From Ferrimonas kyonanensis DSM 18153 (GTDB lineage Bacteria > Pseudomonadota > Gammaproteobacteria > Enterobacterales > Shewanellaceae): 39,159 nt of DNA. Under the pieces are notes generated by a model. It was not told the DNA's origin. It searched no databases and saw only the letters and a program-made list of their open reading frames with translations. Position numbers and translations under genes: made by a program. The DNA lies in assembly GCF_000425405.1 (NCBI RefSeq), contig NZ_AUDJ01000040.1, positions 1 through 39,159 on the forward strand, written 5' to 3'. Shown piece after piece: positions 7,197 through 17,657 of this stretch. Every line of letters starts with the position of its first letter. Within the stretch, counting starts at the first letter, position 1.

Positions 7197-7387
7197 TTCC
7201 CATCTCGCAATAGTAGTAATGGAAATATTGTCGGCAATTCAAACCTAGAGATTATTAATTTATTGAACACCAACATCTTGGCCTAAAATATTATCCAATA
7301 TCACTCACCCCAAATAGCCCCGCTCAGGTAACTCACAATTTCATATTTGATAATCGCAGTAAGTCATGGACTTCAAACACCCACTGC

Positions 7388-7406
7388 CACTAGGGATTCC
7401 CTACTG
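7388..7406. promoter_or_regulatory. Near-perfect 19-bp palindrome upstream of rdhA
   Basis: CACTAGGGATTCCCTACTG is palindromic at 16 of 19 positions around 7397 (core TAGGGA-t-TCCCTA), about 190 bp upstream of the rdhA start. It is a candidate operator for the LuxR-type regulator of the cluster or for the nearby LysR. Assignment is inference. Confidence 0.5.
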
Positions 7407-7498
7407 TTTTACTTTTTCAAATAAATCGATTGCAGCGCCCAATTTGCGACTCAGGTATCATTTTCCACTCCCTCTGATGCCTCCCCCCCGTAGTCTAA

Positions 7499-7512
7499 GG
7501 GCTTCTAAGCCC
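7499..7512. promoter_or_regulatory. Second dyad in rdhA/fadL-like control region
   Basis: GGGCTTCTAAGCCC is an inverted repeat with 6-bp arms and a 2-bp centre. It is too tight for a hairpin, so a protein-binding site is more likely. No factor can be named. Confidence 0.35.
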
Positions 7513-7790
7513 CGGTAAACCCGAACAACGGCAGCGGCTTTAGCTGTCTAGTACTATAGCGATGCACAGCCAGCTCTCAGTCTCATCATTTCAAATATGA
7601 AACTGTCAATTTTAAATATAAAAACAACCACATCAAATTTAAACTAATTATCAGAATTTCATCACAATTGAAAAAATAACAACAACAAGGACAGACGAAT
7701 AAAATTGTATATTCCGTTCCGCGACATAAAAACAATAAACACTGAAAATAATAAATGACTGCAATCTGGTTATTTACTAAGGGTTGAAAC

Positions 7791-9050
7791 ATGAATCGTT
7801 CTTCTAAATATCTTTCTCTGGGCTTAGTTGCCCTCTCTGCCACCCTTGCCACTACGGTCAACGCCAGTGGCCTGCTTCGGGACGACACCGCCTCCGCCTA
7901 CCTCGGCAGCGCCGGTGCCGGCCGCGCCGCCGACATCAGTGCCGGTGCCGCCTTCAACAATCCGGCCGGACTGGCCTTTATAGAACAACGGCAAGTCGAG
8001 GCAAACCTGATGGCCATCGACCACCACTTCAACTTTAAGGATCAAGGCTCCAGCGGCAGCAACGACGGCTTCGACCAGCGTCGCCGAAATGTCGACTACG
8101 ATGTCGGTGTCGCTGCGGGTAATTCGCTGTTTTACGGCCAGCCACTCGATGAGAACTGGGGCATGGGCCTGGCCCTGGCGTCGCCGGCAGGTGGCGCTGC
8201 CGACTTCGGCAGCAACTGGGTCGGAGACAACTTTATCGAGTCTGTAGACGTGCTGGTACTGACGGCCACCGCTTCAGTGGGCTACCGAATCAACCAACAA
8301 TGGTCGTTAGGGGCCAGTCTTGGGGCCAATTACATGAGCTGGGAGCTGGACATGGCACCGTTTCCCGGTGCCAGCGAAAACCTGGACCTGAGCAGCACCG
8401 AGTTCACCTGGTCGATGGGGCTGATGTACCGTCCGGACGAACTCACTCGCCTGGGGTTGCGCTATGTGGCGGGCGTTGAACATGAGTTGACCGGCGACAC
8501 CACCCTAATCAGCCCCATGGGCACCCAAAAGGATCAGGCCACCCACGTATTTAATCTGGCAGACTTGGTTACTTTCAGTCTGGATCGCCAACTCGGCGCA
8601 GGCTGGACCCTGTTGGCGGATCTGGAATGGGCACAATGGTCCGATCTGGAGGAGAGTCGCATCGTCCATGACCACGGCCCCACCATCGTTATTCCCCGCA
8701 ACTGGAACGACGCCTGGAGTGCCGCCATCGGCTTCAACTACCGGCTCAGCCAACAATGGTTGCTCGAGGCCGGCATCGCCTACGATCAGTCGGTGGTGTC
8801 AAAAGCTGACCACAAACTGGATCCGCCCATGGATCGCCAGCTCGCCTACGCCGTCGGCGCCAGCTGGCAGGTGAGTGAACGCACTCGCCTCGACCTGAAC
8901 TATCAATACCTGGATCTGGGCGACATCGAAGTCAATCAGGCCATCAACGGCTATGACCCCATTGCTGAGGCGCCTTTCCAACAACAGATTCGAGGTCAAA
9001 GTGAGGCCCATATTCACCTCCTTAGCCTGGGATTAAGTCACCAGTTTTAA
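7791..9050 (+). CDS. FadL/TodX-family outer-membrane hydrophobic-compound channel
   Basis: A 419-residue protein with a signal peptide (cleaved near VNA-SG) and an outer-membrane beta-barrel of the OmpP1/FadL/TodX family. The NPAG motif in FNNPAGLAFIEQRQVEA is the family hallmark. The remainder alternates short amphipathic strands with aromatic girdles, ending in HLLSLGLSHQF with a terminal Phe as outer-membrane proteins do. FadL-type channels import long-chain fatty acids or, in TodX/XylN relatives, aromatic hydrocarbons. Being divergent from rdhA, it may import a hydrophobic halogenated substrate; fatty-acid transport is the alternative. AAGGG lies 7 nt before the ATG. Confidence 0.9.
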   Translation: MNRSSKYLSLGLVALSATLATTVNASGLLRDDTASAYLGSAGAGRAADISAGAAFNNPAGLAFIEQRQVEANLMAIDHHFNFKDQGSSGSNDGFDQRRRNVDYDVGVAAGNSLFYGQPLDENWGMGLALASPAGGAADFGSNWVGDNFIESVDVLVLTATASVGYRINQQWSLGASLGANYMSWELDMAPFPGASENLDLSSTEFTWSMGLMYRPDELTRLGLRYVAGVEHELTGDTTLISPMGTQKDQATHVFNLADLVTFSLDRQLGAGWTLLADLEWAQWSDLEESRIVHDHGPTIVIPRNWNDAWSAAIGFNYRLSQQWLLEAGIAYDQSVVSKADHKLDPPMDRQLAYAVGASWQVSERTRLDLNYQYLDLGDIEVNQAINGYDPIAEAPFQQQIRGQSEAHIHLLSLGLSHQF

Positions 9051-9055
9051 CCACT

Positions 9056-9089
9056 GACTTAGGCCCAGGAACCCCCGACGCCCTAAGTC
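9056..9089 (+). terminator. Stem-loop after FadL-type gene
   Basis: Arms GACTTAGG (9056-9063) and CCTAAGTC (9082-9089), 8 bp perfect, 18-nt loop, no strong U-run. A weak terminator or mRNA 3' end structure. Confidence 0.4.
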
Positions 9090-9205
9090 TTATGACTAGT
9101 GACAGACAAATCCCCACCTGCTACCGGGCTCACTGTGTGGTGCCCGGTTTCGTTGCTACTATCAGGAGACAGAGCCTTCGACCGCCAAGACAAGACAGGA
9201 TAACT

Positions 9206-10123
9206 ATGCACCAAATCTCCCTCGACGACCTTCGTTTGGTTAACCACATCGCCAAAGTCGGCAGTTTCGCCCGCGCTGCAGACTCCCTGGCTCAACCTCG
9301 TCCCAGCGTGACCCGGCGCATCAAACAACTGGAGTCCCATCTCGGCGTAGTGCTGTTTCAGCGTTCAACCCGGCAACTGGCCTTAACACCGGAAGGAGAG
9401 GCATTCCTGCAACACAGCCAGGCCATTGAGATGCAGTGGCTGGAGGCCACCGAGCGCATGAAGACCACCACCTGCGAACCGAGCGGCAAACTCAGAGTCA
9501 GTGCCTTGGGCCTGTTTAACCGGGTGATCGCCGGACCGGTGCTGTCCGAGTTCGTACGCAAGTACCCCAACATTGACCTGGAGCTAAGGTCCACCTGGTC
9601 GGCCCCCGATGCCACCAAATTCGATGTCGATTTGATGTTCAACACCAAGCCTTTGAACGACAAAAGTTTCGTCAGTGAACCGCTGTCGCTCACCAAACGT
9701 GACTTTTATGCCAGCCCGGAGTACCTGAAAACTGCCGGCACCCCAAGTAACATTCAGGAGTTGAATGATCACCACCTGGTGGTGCTCAATTACACCGATC
9801 TCGGCGACGGCGACTGGTATTGGCAGGATGGCGACCAACTGCAGACACTGCCAGTTCACAGCCACCTTCGCCTGGATGAGGCCGAAGCGGCGCTGCAGAT
9901 GACCTTGCTGGGTCATGGCATCTGCTGGCTACCGGATTTTTGCTGCAACCAGTATCTGGAAAGCGGCCAGTTGGTGCGCCTGTTTGACGGCCGCTTCGCC
10001 ACTCCCGGCCCCCTGTGGGCCATCTACCCCAGGACCCCGTTTGAGAATCATCGCATGCGGCTGTTTATCGAAATGGCCAGAGCCAGCGAATTGCTGGGAG
10101 AGCCGGCCCCGCGCCGGCGCTGA
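9206..10123 (+). CDS. LysR-family transcriptional regulator
   Basis: A 305-residue LysR regulator. The N-terminal winged helix (MHQISLDDLRLVNHIAKVGS, then FARAADSLAQPRPSVTRRIKQLE) is followed by the periplasmic-binding-protein-like effector domain from about residue 90. I start at the ATG at 9206, which has AGGA 6 nt upstream and gives the usual LysR N-terminus; the open frame extends back to 9092 without support. It lies on the same strand as, and just after, the FadL-type gene and is convergent with aidB. Its target could be the FadL gene or the rdh promoter. The effector is unknown. Confidence 0.92.
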   Translation: MHQISLDDLRLVNHIAKVGSFARAADSLAQPRPSVTRRIKQLESHLGVVLFQRSTRQLALTPEGEAFLQHSQAIEMQWLEATERMKTTTCEPSGKLRVSALGLFNRVIAGPVLSEFVRKYPNIDLELRSTWSAPDATKFDVDLMFNTKPLNDKSFVSEPLSLTKRDFYASPEYLKTAGTPSNIQELNDHHLVVLNYTDLGDGDWYWQDGDQLQTLPVHSHLRLDEAEAALQMTLLGHGICWLPDFCCNQYLESGQLVRLFDGRFATPGPLWAIYPRTPFENHRMRLFIEMARASELLGEPAPRRR

Positions 10124-10135
10124 TAAGCACCGCGA

Positions 10136-11806
10136 TTATTCACCGGCCATTACCTTGGGTCTGGCCCGCTCTATGATGGCCAGACAATCGATGCCCAGTG
10201 GCAAGTTGCCAAAGCACAGCCCTCGTCCGGGCCCCAGGCGACTGGCACAAAAACCATCAATGACTCCGGCGTTACCGGCGAAAATTAACTGCGCCGCCTG
10301 CATCAGCTTGGCCAGACGCTCTACCATATGCCGCCCCTGATACTCAAAGTCCGTCAATGCCTGAAACTGCTCCCGAGTATCATCCAGATAGGCGTCGTAC
10401 AACCGGTGACCGCCGCGGGCCAACTCCAGCTCTGAAAAGTAAACCTCCATCGCCTGCGGCGTTTTGCCGATGGCCCGCAACACATCCAGACATTGCACAT
10501 TACCACTGCCCTCCCAGATGGAGTTCACCGGCGCTTCACGATACAACCGCGGCAGTATGCTTTCCTCCACATAACCTATGCCCCCCAGACACTCCTGGGC
10601 CTCGCCAATATGGTGAGTCGCACGTTTGCAAATCCAGTACTTGCCAATCGCCGTACCCACCCGCAACAACAGCTGTTCCTGAGGATCGTCCGGGGCGTCC
10701 AGCGCCCGAGCCATGCGACCGGTCATCGCCAGTGCCCCCTCGACCTCCAGACACAGGTCCGCCACCACATTCTGCATTAACGGCTGTTCCATCAAGGGTT
10801 TTCCCATCACGCTACGATGAGCAATATGATGAGTCACCTGAGCCACCGCCTGGCGCATCATCGAGGTAGAGCCGATCATGCAGTCGTAACGGGTCAGCGC
10901 CACCATCTCGATGATGGTGGCGACTCCGCGGCCCTCGTCGCCAAGACGCCAGCCCAGAGCACCGCGAAACTCCACCTCAGACGAGGCGTTGGACACGTTG
11001 CCCATCTTGTTTTTAAGCCGCTGCACATAAAACTCGTTACGGCGCCCGTCCGGGCGCCACCGGGGCAGCAAAAAGCAGGTCAGTCCGGCGGCTGTCTGCG
11101 CCAGGGTCAGGAAACCGTCGCACATGGGCGCCGAGCAGAACCACTTGTGACCGACGAGTTCATAACGATCGCCCTCCAACTGCGTCGCCACCGTCGTATT
11201 GGCTCTCACGTCGGTACCGCCCTGCTTTTCGGTCATGGCCATGCCGATGGTAACGCCCAGTTTATCGCTGCTGGGCTTGTTGGCCGGATCGTAGCGACCT
11301 TGCAGCAACTTTGCCAGCCAAGCCGAGGCCTCACCCTTGGCTTTCGCCAGCGGCGGCACCGCCGCAAAGGTCATGGTCAACGGACAACCGCTGCCGGCGT
11401 CATTCTGGTTGTAGAGGTAGTTGAGAGCCATCCGCACCACATGGGCGCCGGCTTTAGGTGTGGTCCAGGGCAGGGTTGGAATGCCGGCATCGATGGCCAG
11501 GGTCATCAACTCGTGGTAAGCCGGATGAAACTCCACCCAGTCAATGCGATTACCGAATCGATCGTGGCTGTGAAACTCCGGCTTATACCGATTGGCCAAA
11601 AAGCCTTTCTCTATCCACTGGGGCTCCCCCAGGGTCTGCCCCAGACGACGAACCCGCTCCAGGCCCCAGTTGCCGCCTTCGCGAGCCAGTAACTCTTTCA
11701 GTGGTTGATCGTTATCATACAGGTTGTAGTGCTCCAGCGGCGGCACCTGATTAAACACTTGGTGGGTTTCAGCGAGTATGCTGACAGCGGGCTGAGGGGT
11801 CGACAA
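10136..11806 (-). CDS. aidB: AidB-like acyl-CoA dehydrogenase
   Basis: About 556 residues of the AidB branch of the acyl-CoA dehydrogenase superfamily, an FAD flavoprotein. Recognisable are ETHQVFNQVPPLEHYNLYDND at the N-terminus, the FHPAYHELM segment, CPLTMTFAAVPPL, the flavin-binding MTEKQGGTDVRANTT stretch, HKWFCSAPMCD, and CLGGIGYVEESILPRLYREA. E. coli AidB (541 residues) is induced in alkylation response, binds DNA and has weak isovaleryl-CoA dehydrogenase activity; its true role is unsettled. There is no ATG at the 5' end. The TTG at 11806 has AAGGA 7 nt upstream, whereas the TTG at 11833 has none, so I prefer 11806. It follows the deiodinase-like gene by about 86 bp on the same strand and may be co-transcribed with it. 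Confidence 0.88.
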   Translation of the reverse strand: MSTPQPAVSILAETHQVFNQVPPLEHYNLYDNDQPLKELLAREGGNWGLERVRRLGQTLGEPQWIEKGFLANRYKPEFHSHDRFGNRIDWVEFHPAYHELMTLAIDAGIPTLPWTTPKAGAHVVRMALNYLYNQNDAGSGCPLTMTFAAVPPLAKAKGEASAWLAKLLQGRYDPANKPSSDKLGVTIGMAMTEKQGGTDVRANTTVATQLEGDRYELVGHKWFCSAPMCDGFLTLAQTAAGLTCFLLPRWRPDGRRNEFYVQRLKNKMGNVSNASSEVEFRGALGWRLGDEGRGVATIIEMVALTRYDCMIGSTSMMRQAVAQVTHHIAHRSVMGKPLMEQPLMQNVVADLCLEVEGALAMTGRMARALDAPDDPQEQLLLRVGTAIGKYWICKRATHHIGEAQECLGGIGYVEESILPRLYREAPVNSIWEGSGNVQCLDVLRAIGKTPQAMEVYFSELELARGGHRLYDAYLDDTREQFQALTDFEYQGRHMVERLAKLMQAAQLIFAGNAGVIDGFCASRLGPGRGLCFGNLPLGIDCLAIIERARPKVMAGE

Positions 11807-11892
11807 GGGCCATTCCTTCTGGTCAAAATTCAATCATCGATGAATTTAAACTAGCGTTTACTTGGCGACCCGTAAAGCCCTTTGTGCCAGCC

Positions 11893-12570
11893 CTACAAAA
11901 AGCTGGCGATCTCTGCCAACGACTTCTTATGGCGGGCATGGGCGGGAATGCTGGCGTCTTCGCCCGGGTAACCGGCCACAATCAACATGTAAGGCCGCTC
12001 GTTGTCGCTGCGCCCGCACACCTTGGACAGGAAACTCATCGGCTTCGGGGTGTGGGTGAGCGTTGCCAGTCCAGCCTGATGCAGGGCGGTGATCAGAAAG
12101 CCGGTGGCAATTCCCACGCTTTCATGCACATAGTAGTTGGTGGTTGCACCGTCATCCTGCAAGCCGCCGCGTTTCTTGCTGAATACTGCGATCAGCCATG
12201 GGGCGGTCTGCAAATAAGGCTTATGGGCGTCGGTGCCCAGAGGTTTCAGAGCCTCGAGCCACTCCTCTCCGGCACGCTTATCCTCGTAAAACCCTCGCTC
12301 CAGTGCCTCAGCCTGCTCGCGAATCTGGCTTTTAACCTCGTCAGAGTGAATGGCAACAAAATGCCAGGGCTGGTGATTGGCACCACTGGGAGCACTGCCG
12401 GCAGTAAGAATGCAGTCTTCGATCACCTGCCGAGGCACAGGCCGATCGGAAAAGCTGCGAATGGAGTGACGACGGCGCATCTGTTGCAAAAACAACTGCG
12501 CCCGCTGTTGCATCTGCTCGCTGTCGTACTCGATAAAATCACTGAGGGGTTCACTGTCGTGAGGCTGCAT
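11893..12570 (-). CDS. Nitroreductase-fold flavoprotein resembling iodotyrosine deiodinase
   Basis: A 225-residue FMN enzyme of the nitroreductase superfamily, starting at the ATG at 12570 (GGAG 8 nt upstream); an upstream extension to 12660 lacks a site and family support. The sequence follows iodotyrosine deiodinase (IYD) more closely than ordinary nitroreductases: RHSIRSFSDRPVP, then TAGSAPSGANHQPWHF, YLQTAPWLIAVF, NYYVHESVGIATGFLITAL, TLTHTP and YPGEDASIPAH. The IYD active-site lid residues that grip the substrate zwitterion appear present as E91, Y95 and K117 (E91/Y95/K116 in the Haliscomenobacter enzyme, from memory). IYDs remove halide reductively from halotyrosines. General nitroreductase or flavin oxidoreductase activity is the alternative. 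It probably heads a unit with aidB. Confidence 0.75.
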   Translation of the reverse strand: MQPHDSEPLSDFIEYDSEQMQQRAQLFLQQMRRRHSIRSFSDRPVPRQVIEDCILTAGSAPSGANHQPWHFVAIHSDEVKSQIREQAEALERGFYEDKRAGEEWLEALKPLGTDAHKPYLQTAPWLIAVFSKKRGGLQDDGATTNYYVHESVGIATGFLITALHQAGLATLTHTPKPMSFLSKVCGRSDNERPYMLIVAGYPGEDASIPAHARHKKSLAEIASFL

Positions 12571-12701
12571 GGCGTCGCTCCGGTCCGTGGGTGTTCGGCC
12601 AACCTCAGGCACACCTATGCCCGCTTCACCCGTTGATGAAGCCTTCATGCTACCCAGCATGCGGGTCTAGCACAAGTCACGCCCAAAGACACCACAAACA
12701 A

Positions 12702-12728
12702 AAAGCCCCGGCACTAGGCCGGGGCTTT
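12702..12728 (-). terminator. Terminator of fusA2
   Basis: Perfect 11-bp arms AAAGCCCCGGC (12702-12712) and GCCGGGGCTTT (12718-12728), followed on the minus strand by TTTTGTTTG. It isolates EF-G2 from the downstream deiodinase-like gene. Confidence 0.9.
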
Positions 12729-12748
12729 AACACATTCAGTAATCGAAA

Positions 12749-14836
<2,088 letters not shown>

Positions 14837-15253
14837 TGCTTTACTCTGCAAAAAACAATCGTTGTCACTTTTCGGCGGGGAAGTATACCACTATTGGCAC
14901 CAAAAGATACGCACTACTCGAAATGATTTCGGTAGTTAGCATCGATTTTGTACTGCAACTGGTCACTATCTTGTCCGACGTCGGTTGGGATGTCTGACTT
15001 GCCGCACGAATTATAGCCCACTTCTATTTGCCAACGATGATTTGGGGCCGAAATCTCAAAAAAAACCACCGCTCGATTTTGCCGCTGTATCCCTAAGCTA
15101 AGGAACATCCGGCATCAGTCTCGTTCGTGTGTTCTTACTGTCGTTGGCATAGCCTTGTAGGGCCTTGTAACGTATAGACATTCTCCGTCAGCGCCAGCCT
15201 CGATGTCCGCGCAGACAGGGGGGGAGTCACAAGGTCAACCCTACAAGTTGTAC
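14837..15253. other. Intergenic stretch upstream of fusA2
   Basis: About 417 bp without a convincing gene. It holds the fusA2 promoter (minus-strand TATACT near 14886) and otherwise nothing I recognise. A 64-codon open frame at 14914-15108 has no family resemblance and no ribosome site. Confidence 0.5.
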
Positions 15254-15254
15254 G

Positions 15255-15283
15255 AAAAAACCCGCCAAAAGGCGGGTTTTTCT
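15255..15283. terminator. Terminator-like hairpin in second tRNA-Ser array
   Basis: aaaaaacccgcc-aaaa-ggcgggttttt forms a perfect GC stem with A/T flanks on both sides, so it could act in both directions. It occupies the same place relative to the tRNA 3' copy as the hairpins of the first array. Confidence 0.8.
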
Positions 15284-15289
15284 AAAACA

Positions 15290-15606
15290 TGGCGGAGAGA
15301 TAGGGATTGATACCCGCGCTGCGCTTGGCCGCCTTCGGCGTTACTCGCTACGCTCGTTGCGAACCCAGCTAGGGCTCTTCACCCCATCTCTCTCCTAACT
15401 TCGAAACCAAATCATGAAAAATTACAGTTTCAAAGGCATTGCTAAATATGGCGGAGAGATAGGGATTGATTCCCTCGCCAGCTCGGCCGCCTTCGGCGTT
15501 ACTCGCTGCGCTCGTTGCAAACCCTGACTAGGGTTCTGCACCCTAACTCTCTCCAGCTTCGAAACCAACCCGCAAAAGGTATCCGGTTTCAAAGCAATTG
15601 CTAATA
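15290..15606 (-). repeat. Second tRNA-Ser-linked repeat array (two units)
   Basis: Two units starting at 15290 and 15449 (periods 159 and 158 bp to the tRNA at 15607). Each opens with TGGCGGAGAGATAGGGATT, the complement of the last 19 nt of the tRNA. Both contain the ggccgccttcggcgttactc core found in the first array. Their distal parts have diverged (tttcaaaggcattgctaa and tttcaaagcaattgctaa) and lack the strong hairpin between units. Confidence 0.88.
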
Positions 15607-15697
15607 TGGCGGAGAGATAGGGATTTGAACCCTAGAAGGGCTATAAACCCTTGCCGGTTTTCAAGACCGGTGCTTTCAACCACTCAGCCATCTCTCC
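15607..15697 (-). tRNA. tRNA-Ser(UGA), copy 2
   Basis: A 91-nt class II tRNA identical to the copy at 2218-2308: same acceptor stem, TGA anticodon in CTTGAAA, long variable arm, encoded CCA. Both copies have the same orientation. Confidence 0.97.
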
Positions 15698-15707
15698 AGT
15701 GGCGGCA

Positions 15708-15736
15708 ATGATAGGGAAAGCTCGCCTCGCTGTAAA
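15708..15736 (-). promoter_or_regulatory. Promoter of tRNA-Ser copy 2
   Basis: Minus-strand -35 TTTACA (15731-15736), 17-bp spacer, -10 TATCAT (15708-15713), then TTGCCGCC before the tRNA. The same -35, spacing and discriminator as copy 1. Confidence 0.65.
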
Positions 15737-15771
15737 GCCCTAGATTCCCCTCAGGGGCCAATAGTCAAAAA

Positions 15772-16269
15772 CTATGACCCAGCGCATCCTTCCAATAAGG
15801 TCAATGCCATACGCCAACTCTGCAGTCGCTGACCCCGGCGAATCGTCTGGTTCTCCCGAACCACCTCAAAGCCCCGTTTTTCAAAAAACGGTCGAGCAAA
15901 ACAAGACGCATCGACGGTGAGGGTTTGCAAGGATTGCTTCGCCGCCTTTACCAACAAATGCTCATACAGGGCACTGGCAATCCCCCGGCGCTGATAGGAT
16001 TGATGGGTATAAGCCAAATCAATATGGCCACTGTCGCTCAAGGTGATAAAGCCAACCACGATGTCATCCAACAGGGCCACGTAGGGAGGACACTGGGACA
16101 GTCTCACCGCCCAGCGTTCATACTCCTTCGGGAGTGGCGCCCAGGCCGCTACCTGCTCCGCCGTGTAGTGAAGCGGACCTATGGAGTGGATGGTGTCATA
16201 AAACAGGTCGGTAAGCGCCCGAGCATCGCTCGGCCGATAAGGCCGAATGTACAGGTCAATGTCAGTCAT
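15772..16269 (-). CDS. GNAT-family N-acetyltransferase
   Basis: A 165-residue acetyl-CoA-dependent acyltransferase of the GNAT fold. The acetyl-CoA-binding motif A is YQRRGIASALYEHLL (about residues 91-105), preceded by the strand GFITLSDSGHIDLAYTH. The late FEKRGFEV is the usual motif B region of this subgroup (YafP-like; the substrate is not known). The start is the ATG at 16269; a TTG two codons earlier is possible, and neither has a good ribosome site. It follows the DUF4440-like gene by 9 bp, so translation is probably coupled. Confidence 0.88.
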   Translation of the reverse strand: MTDIDLYIRPYRPSDARALTDLFYDTIHSIGPLHYTAEQVAAWAPLPKEYERWAVRLSQCPPYVALLDDIVVGFITLSDSGHIDLAYTHQSYQRRGIASALYEHLLVKAAKQSLQTLTVDASCFARPFFEKRGFEVVRENQTIRRGQRLQSWRMALTLLEGCAGS

Positions 16270-16278
16270 AAACAAGAT

Positions 16279-16659
16279 TCAAAATGGCGGACAGGGCGTC
16301 CCTTGATGATGGATCATCTGCCAACGGTTCTCTTCCAGCACCCACAATGAACTGCGCTGGGAATAGCTGAATACCGCCCCTTTCACCATCTTAGCCCGAT
16401 ACAACACCTGACACAGGCTGGCACTGAGTTGACGCACCTGGAACTCTCTGGCATCGATAAGCGGCGGCACTTCATTGGGCACTCTGGCCAGCACCTGAGC
16501 CAGCCCGAAGCGCTGCCCCGCGGCGGACACTTCGATAAAATCGGCGTGAATCAAGAAAGCCAGCTGCTCAGGCTGCCGACGGGTCGAATGACAGAACAGG
16601 CGCTTTTCCAGAGCTACGATATGAGGTTCCAGTTCCAGTGCTGCACTTAGAGTATTCAT
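16279..16659 (-). CDS. DUF4440-like NTF2-fold protein
   Basis: A 126-residue protein with the layout of DUF4440/SnoaL-like NTF2-fold proteins: N-terminal helix ALELEPHIVALEKRLF, the conserved ADFIEVSAAGQRFG strand-turn, and a final strand RSSLWVLEENRWQMIHHQGTP, where the W-x-M-x-H-H-Q-x-T-P ending is typical. Many members are lone proteins of unknown function. The ATG at 16659 has AAGGA rather far upstream. It is the first gene of a two-gene unit with the acetyltransferase. Confidence 0.78.
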   Translation of the reverse strand: MNTLSAALELEPHIVALEKRLFCHSTRRQPEQLAFLIHADFIEVSAAGQRFGLAQVLARVPNEVPPLIDAREFQVRQLSASLCQVLYRAKMVKGAVFSYSQRSSLWVLEENRWQMIHHQGTPCPPF

Positions 16660-16976
16660 AAATAGGCTAGTCTTCCTTAACGGTTACGCTTTCCTGATGA
16701 GGACACTGCCCCACAGACAGTCTGCCTTATCTTGTTAGCATAGCCCAGACGACGTCGATAAAATGTCAGCATTGCGCCATGTCTCGGATTTTGTGCGCCA
16801 ATACTGCGACATTTCCGTATCCAGTCACCACAGCCTTGATTGTGGCTGAACTCATCACCCAATAATGACCTCAAGGGGTTGAAAAACCGTTGCCGGGCAC
16901 CTATATCAACTTGTACAGTAAACCTTTTAGGATTTGGTGGCTCTAAACTGTTGTAGCCACAGACAAAGGAGTCAAC
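16660..16976. other. Intergenic region between DUF4440-like gene and yccA
   Basis: A 317-bp divergent control region. A small inverted repeat GTGGCT/AGCCAC lies in the expected yccA leader (about 16937-16961). No gene was recognised, and no clear promoter hexamers can be fixed by eye. Confidence 0.4.
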
Positions 16977-17636
16977 ATGCAGACCCAGCGTTTTGAGACC
17001 GTCAGCAGCACCCGCAGCTCGGTCGAGATTAATAAAGTTCTCCGCAACACCTATATGTTGCTGGCCATGACCCTGGCCTTTTCCGCCGCCGTAGCCGGCG
17101 TCACCATGGCGTTGAATCTGCCCTACCCCGGCATGATCATCACCCTGGTCGGTTTCTACGGTCTGCTGTTTTTGGTTAGCCGCACTGCCAACAGTGCCAT
17201 GGGCCTGGTGTCCGTATTCGCCCTGACCGGCTTCATGGGGTACACCCTGGGACCGATTCTGAATATGTATCTGGGTGCGGGTATGGGCGACGTCGTTTTG
17301 ATGGCCCTGGGTGGCACCGCCCTGACCTTCTTCGGTCTGTCTGCCTACGTGCTGGTTACCGGTAAAGACATGTCCTTCCTCGGTGGCATGATGATGGCAG
17401 GCTTCTGGGTGATCATTGCCGCCTTCATCGCCAACATCTTCCTGGCCATTCCGGCGCTGAGCATGGCTCTGAGCTGTCTGTTCATCCTGTTCTCGTCCGG
17501 TGCCATCCTGATGCAAACCAGCGCCATTATCCATGGCGGTGAAACCAACTACATCAATGCGACCGTGACCCTGTTTGTGTCTCTGTACAACATCTTCCTC
17601 AGCCTGCTAAGCCTGCTGGGCATGAGCGACGACTAA
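16977..17636 (+). CDS. yccA: Bax inhibitor-1/YccA-family membrane protein
   Basis: A 219-residue inner-membrane protein with seven hydrophobic segments, for example MLLAMTLAFSAAVAGVTMAL, GMIITLVGFYGLLFLVS and the final LFVSLYNIFLSLLSLLG followed by acidic GMSDD. The ETNYINATVTLFVSLYN stretch before the last helix is the Bax-inhibitor-1 family signature. E. coli YccA is a substrate and modulator of the FtsH protease and protects against jammed Sec translocons. AAGGAG precedes the ATG by 6 nt. It lies directly before the tus genes, the same neighbourhood as in E. coli and its relatives, but a strong terminator separates them. Confidence 0.95.
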   Translation: MQTQRFETVSSTRSSVEINKVLRNTYMLLAMTLAFSAAVAGVTMALNLPYPGMIITLVGFYGLLFLVSRTANSAMGLVSVFALTGFMGYTLGPILNMYLGAGMGDVVLMALGGTALTFFGLSAYVLVTGKDMSFLGGMMMAGFWVIIAAFIANIFLAIPALSMALSCLFILFSSGAILMQTSAIIHGGETNYINATVTLFVSLYNIFLSLLSLLGMSDD

Positions 17637-17657
17637 ATTCGCAAAGTGCGTTACACT

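Larger units (their letters stand above)
7197..7790. promoter_or_regulatory. Divergent control region between rdhA and the FadL-type gene
   Basis: A 594-bp AT-rich stretch with no plausible gene. It should hold promoters for both directions. Two dyads stand out (7388-7406 and 7499-7512). The last 200 bp before the FadL gene are extremely A/T-rich. No clear CRP or FNR box was found by eye. Confidence 0.6.

Noticed and set aside
5565-7286. 573-codon plus-strand open frame opposite rdhA
   Set aside because: It is a shadow of the GC-rich rdhA coding strand, with histidine/arginine-rich low-meaning sequence and no domain; rdhA on the other strand has full family motifs.
14914-15108. 64-codon minus-strand open frame upstream of fusA2
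   Set aside because: No ribosome site, no family resemblance, and it overlaps the expected fusA2 promoter.
16677-17534. 285-codon minus-strand frame opposite yccA
   Set aside because: Very rich in Gly/Gln/His/Asp with no domain; it mirrors the hydrophobic yccA codons.
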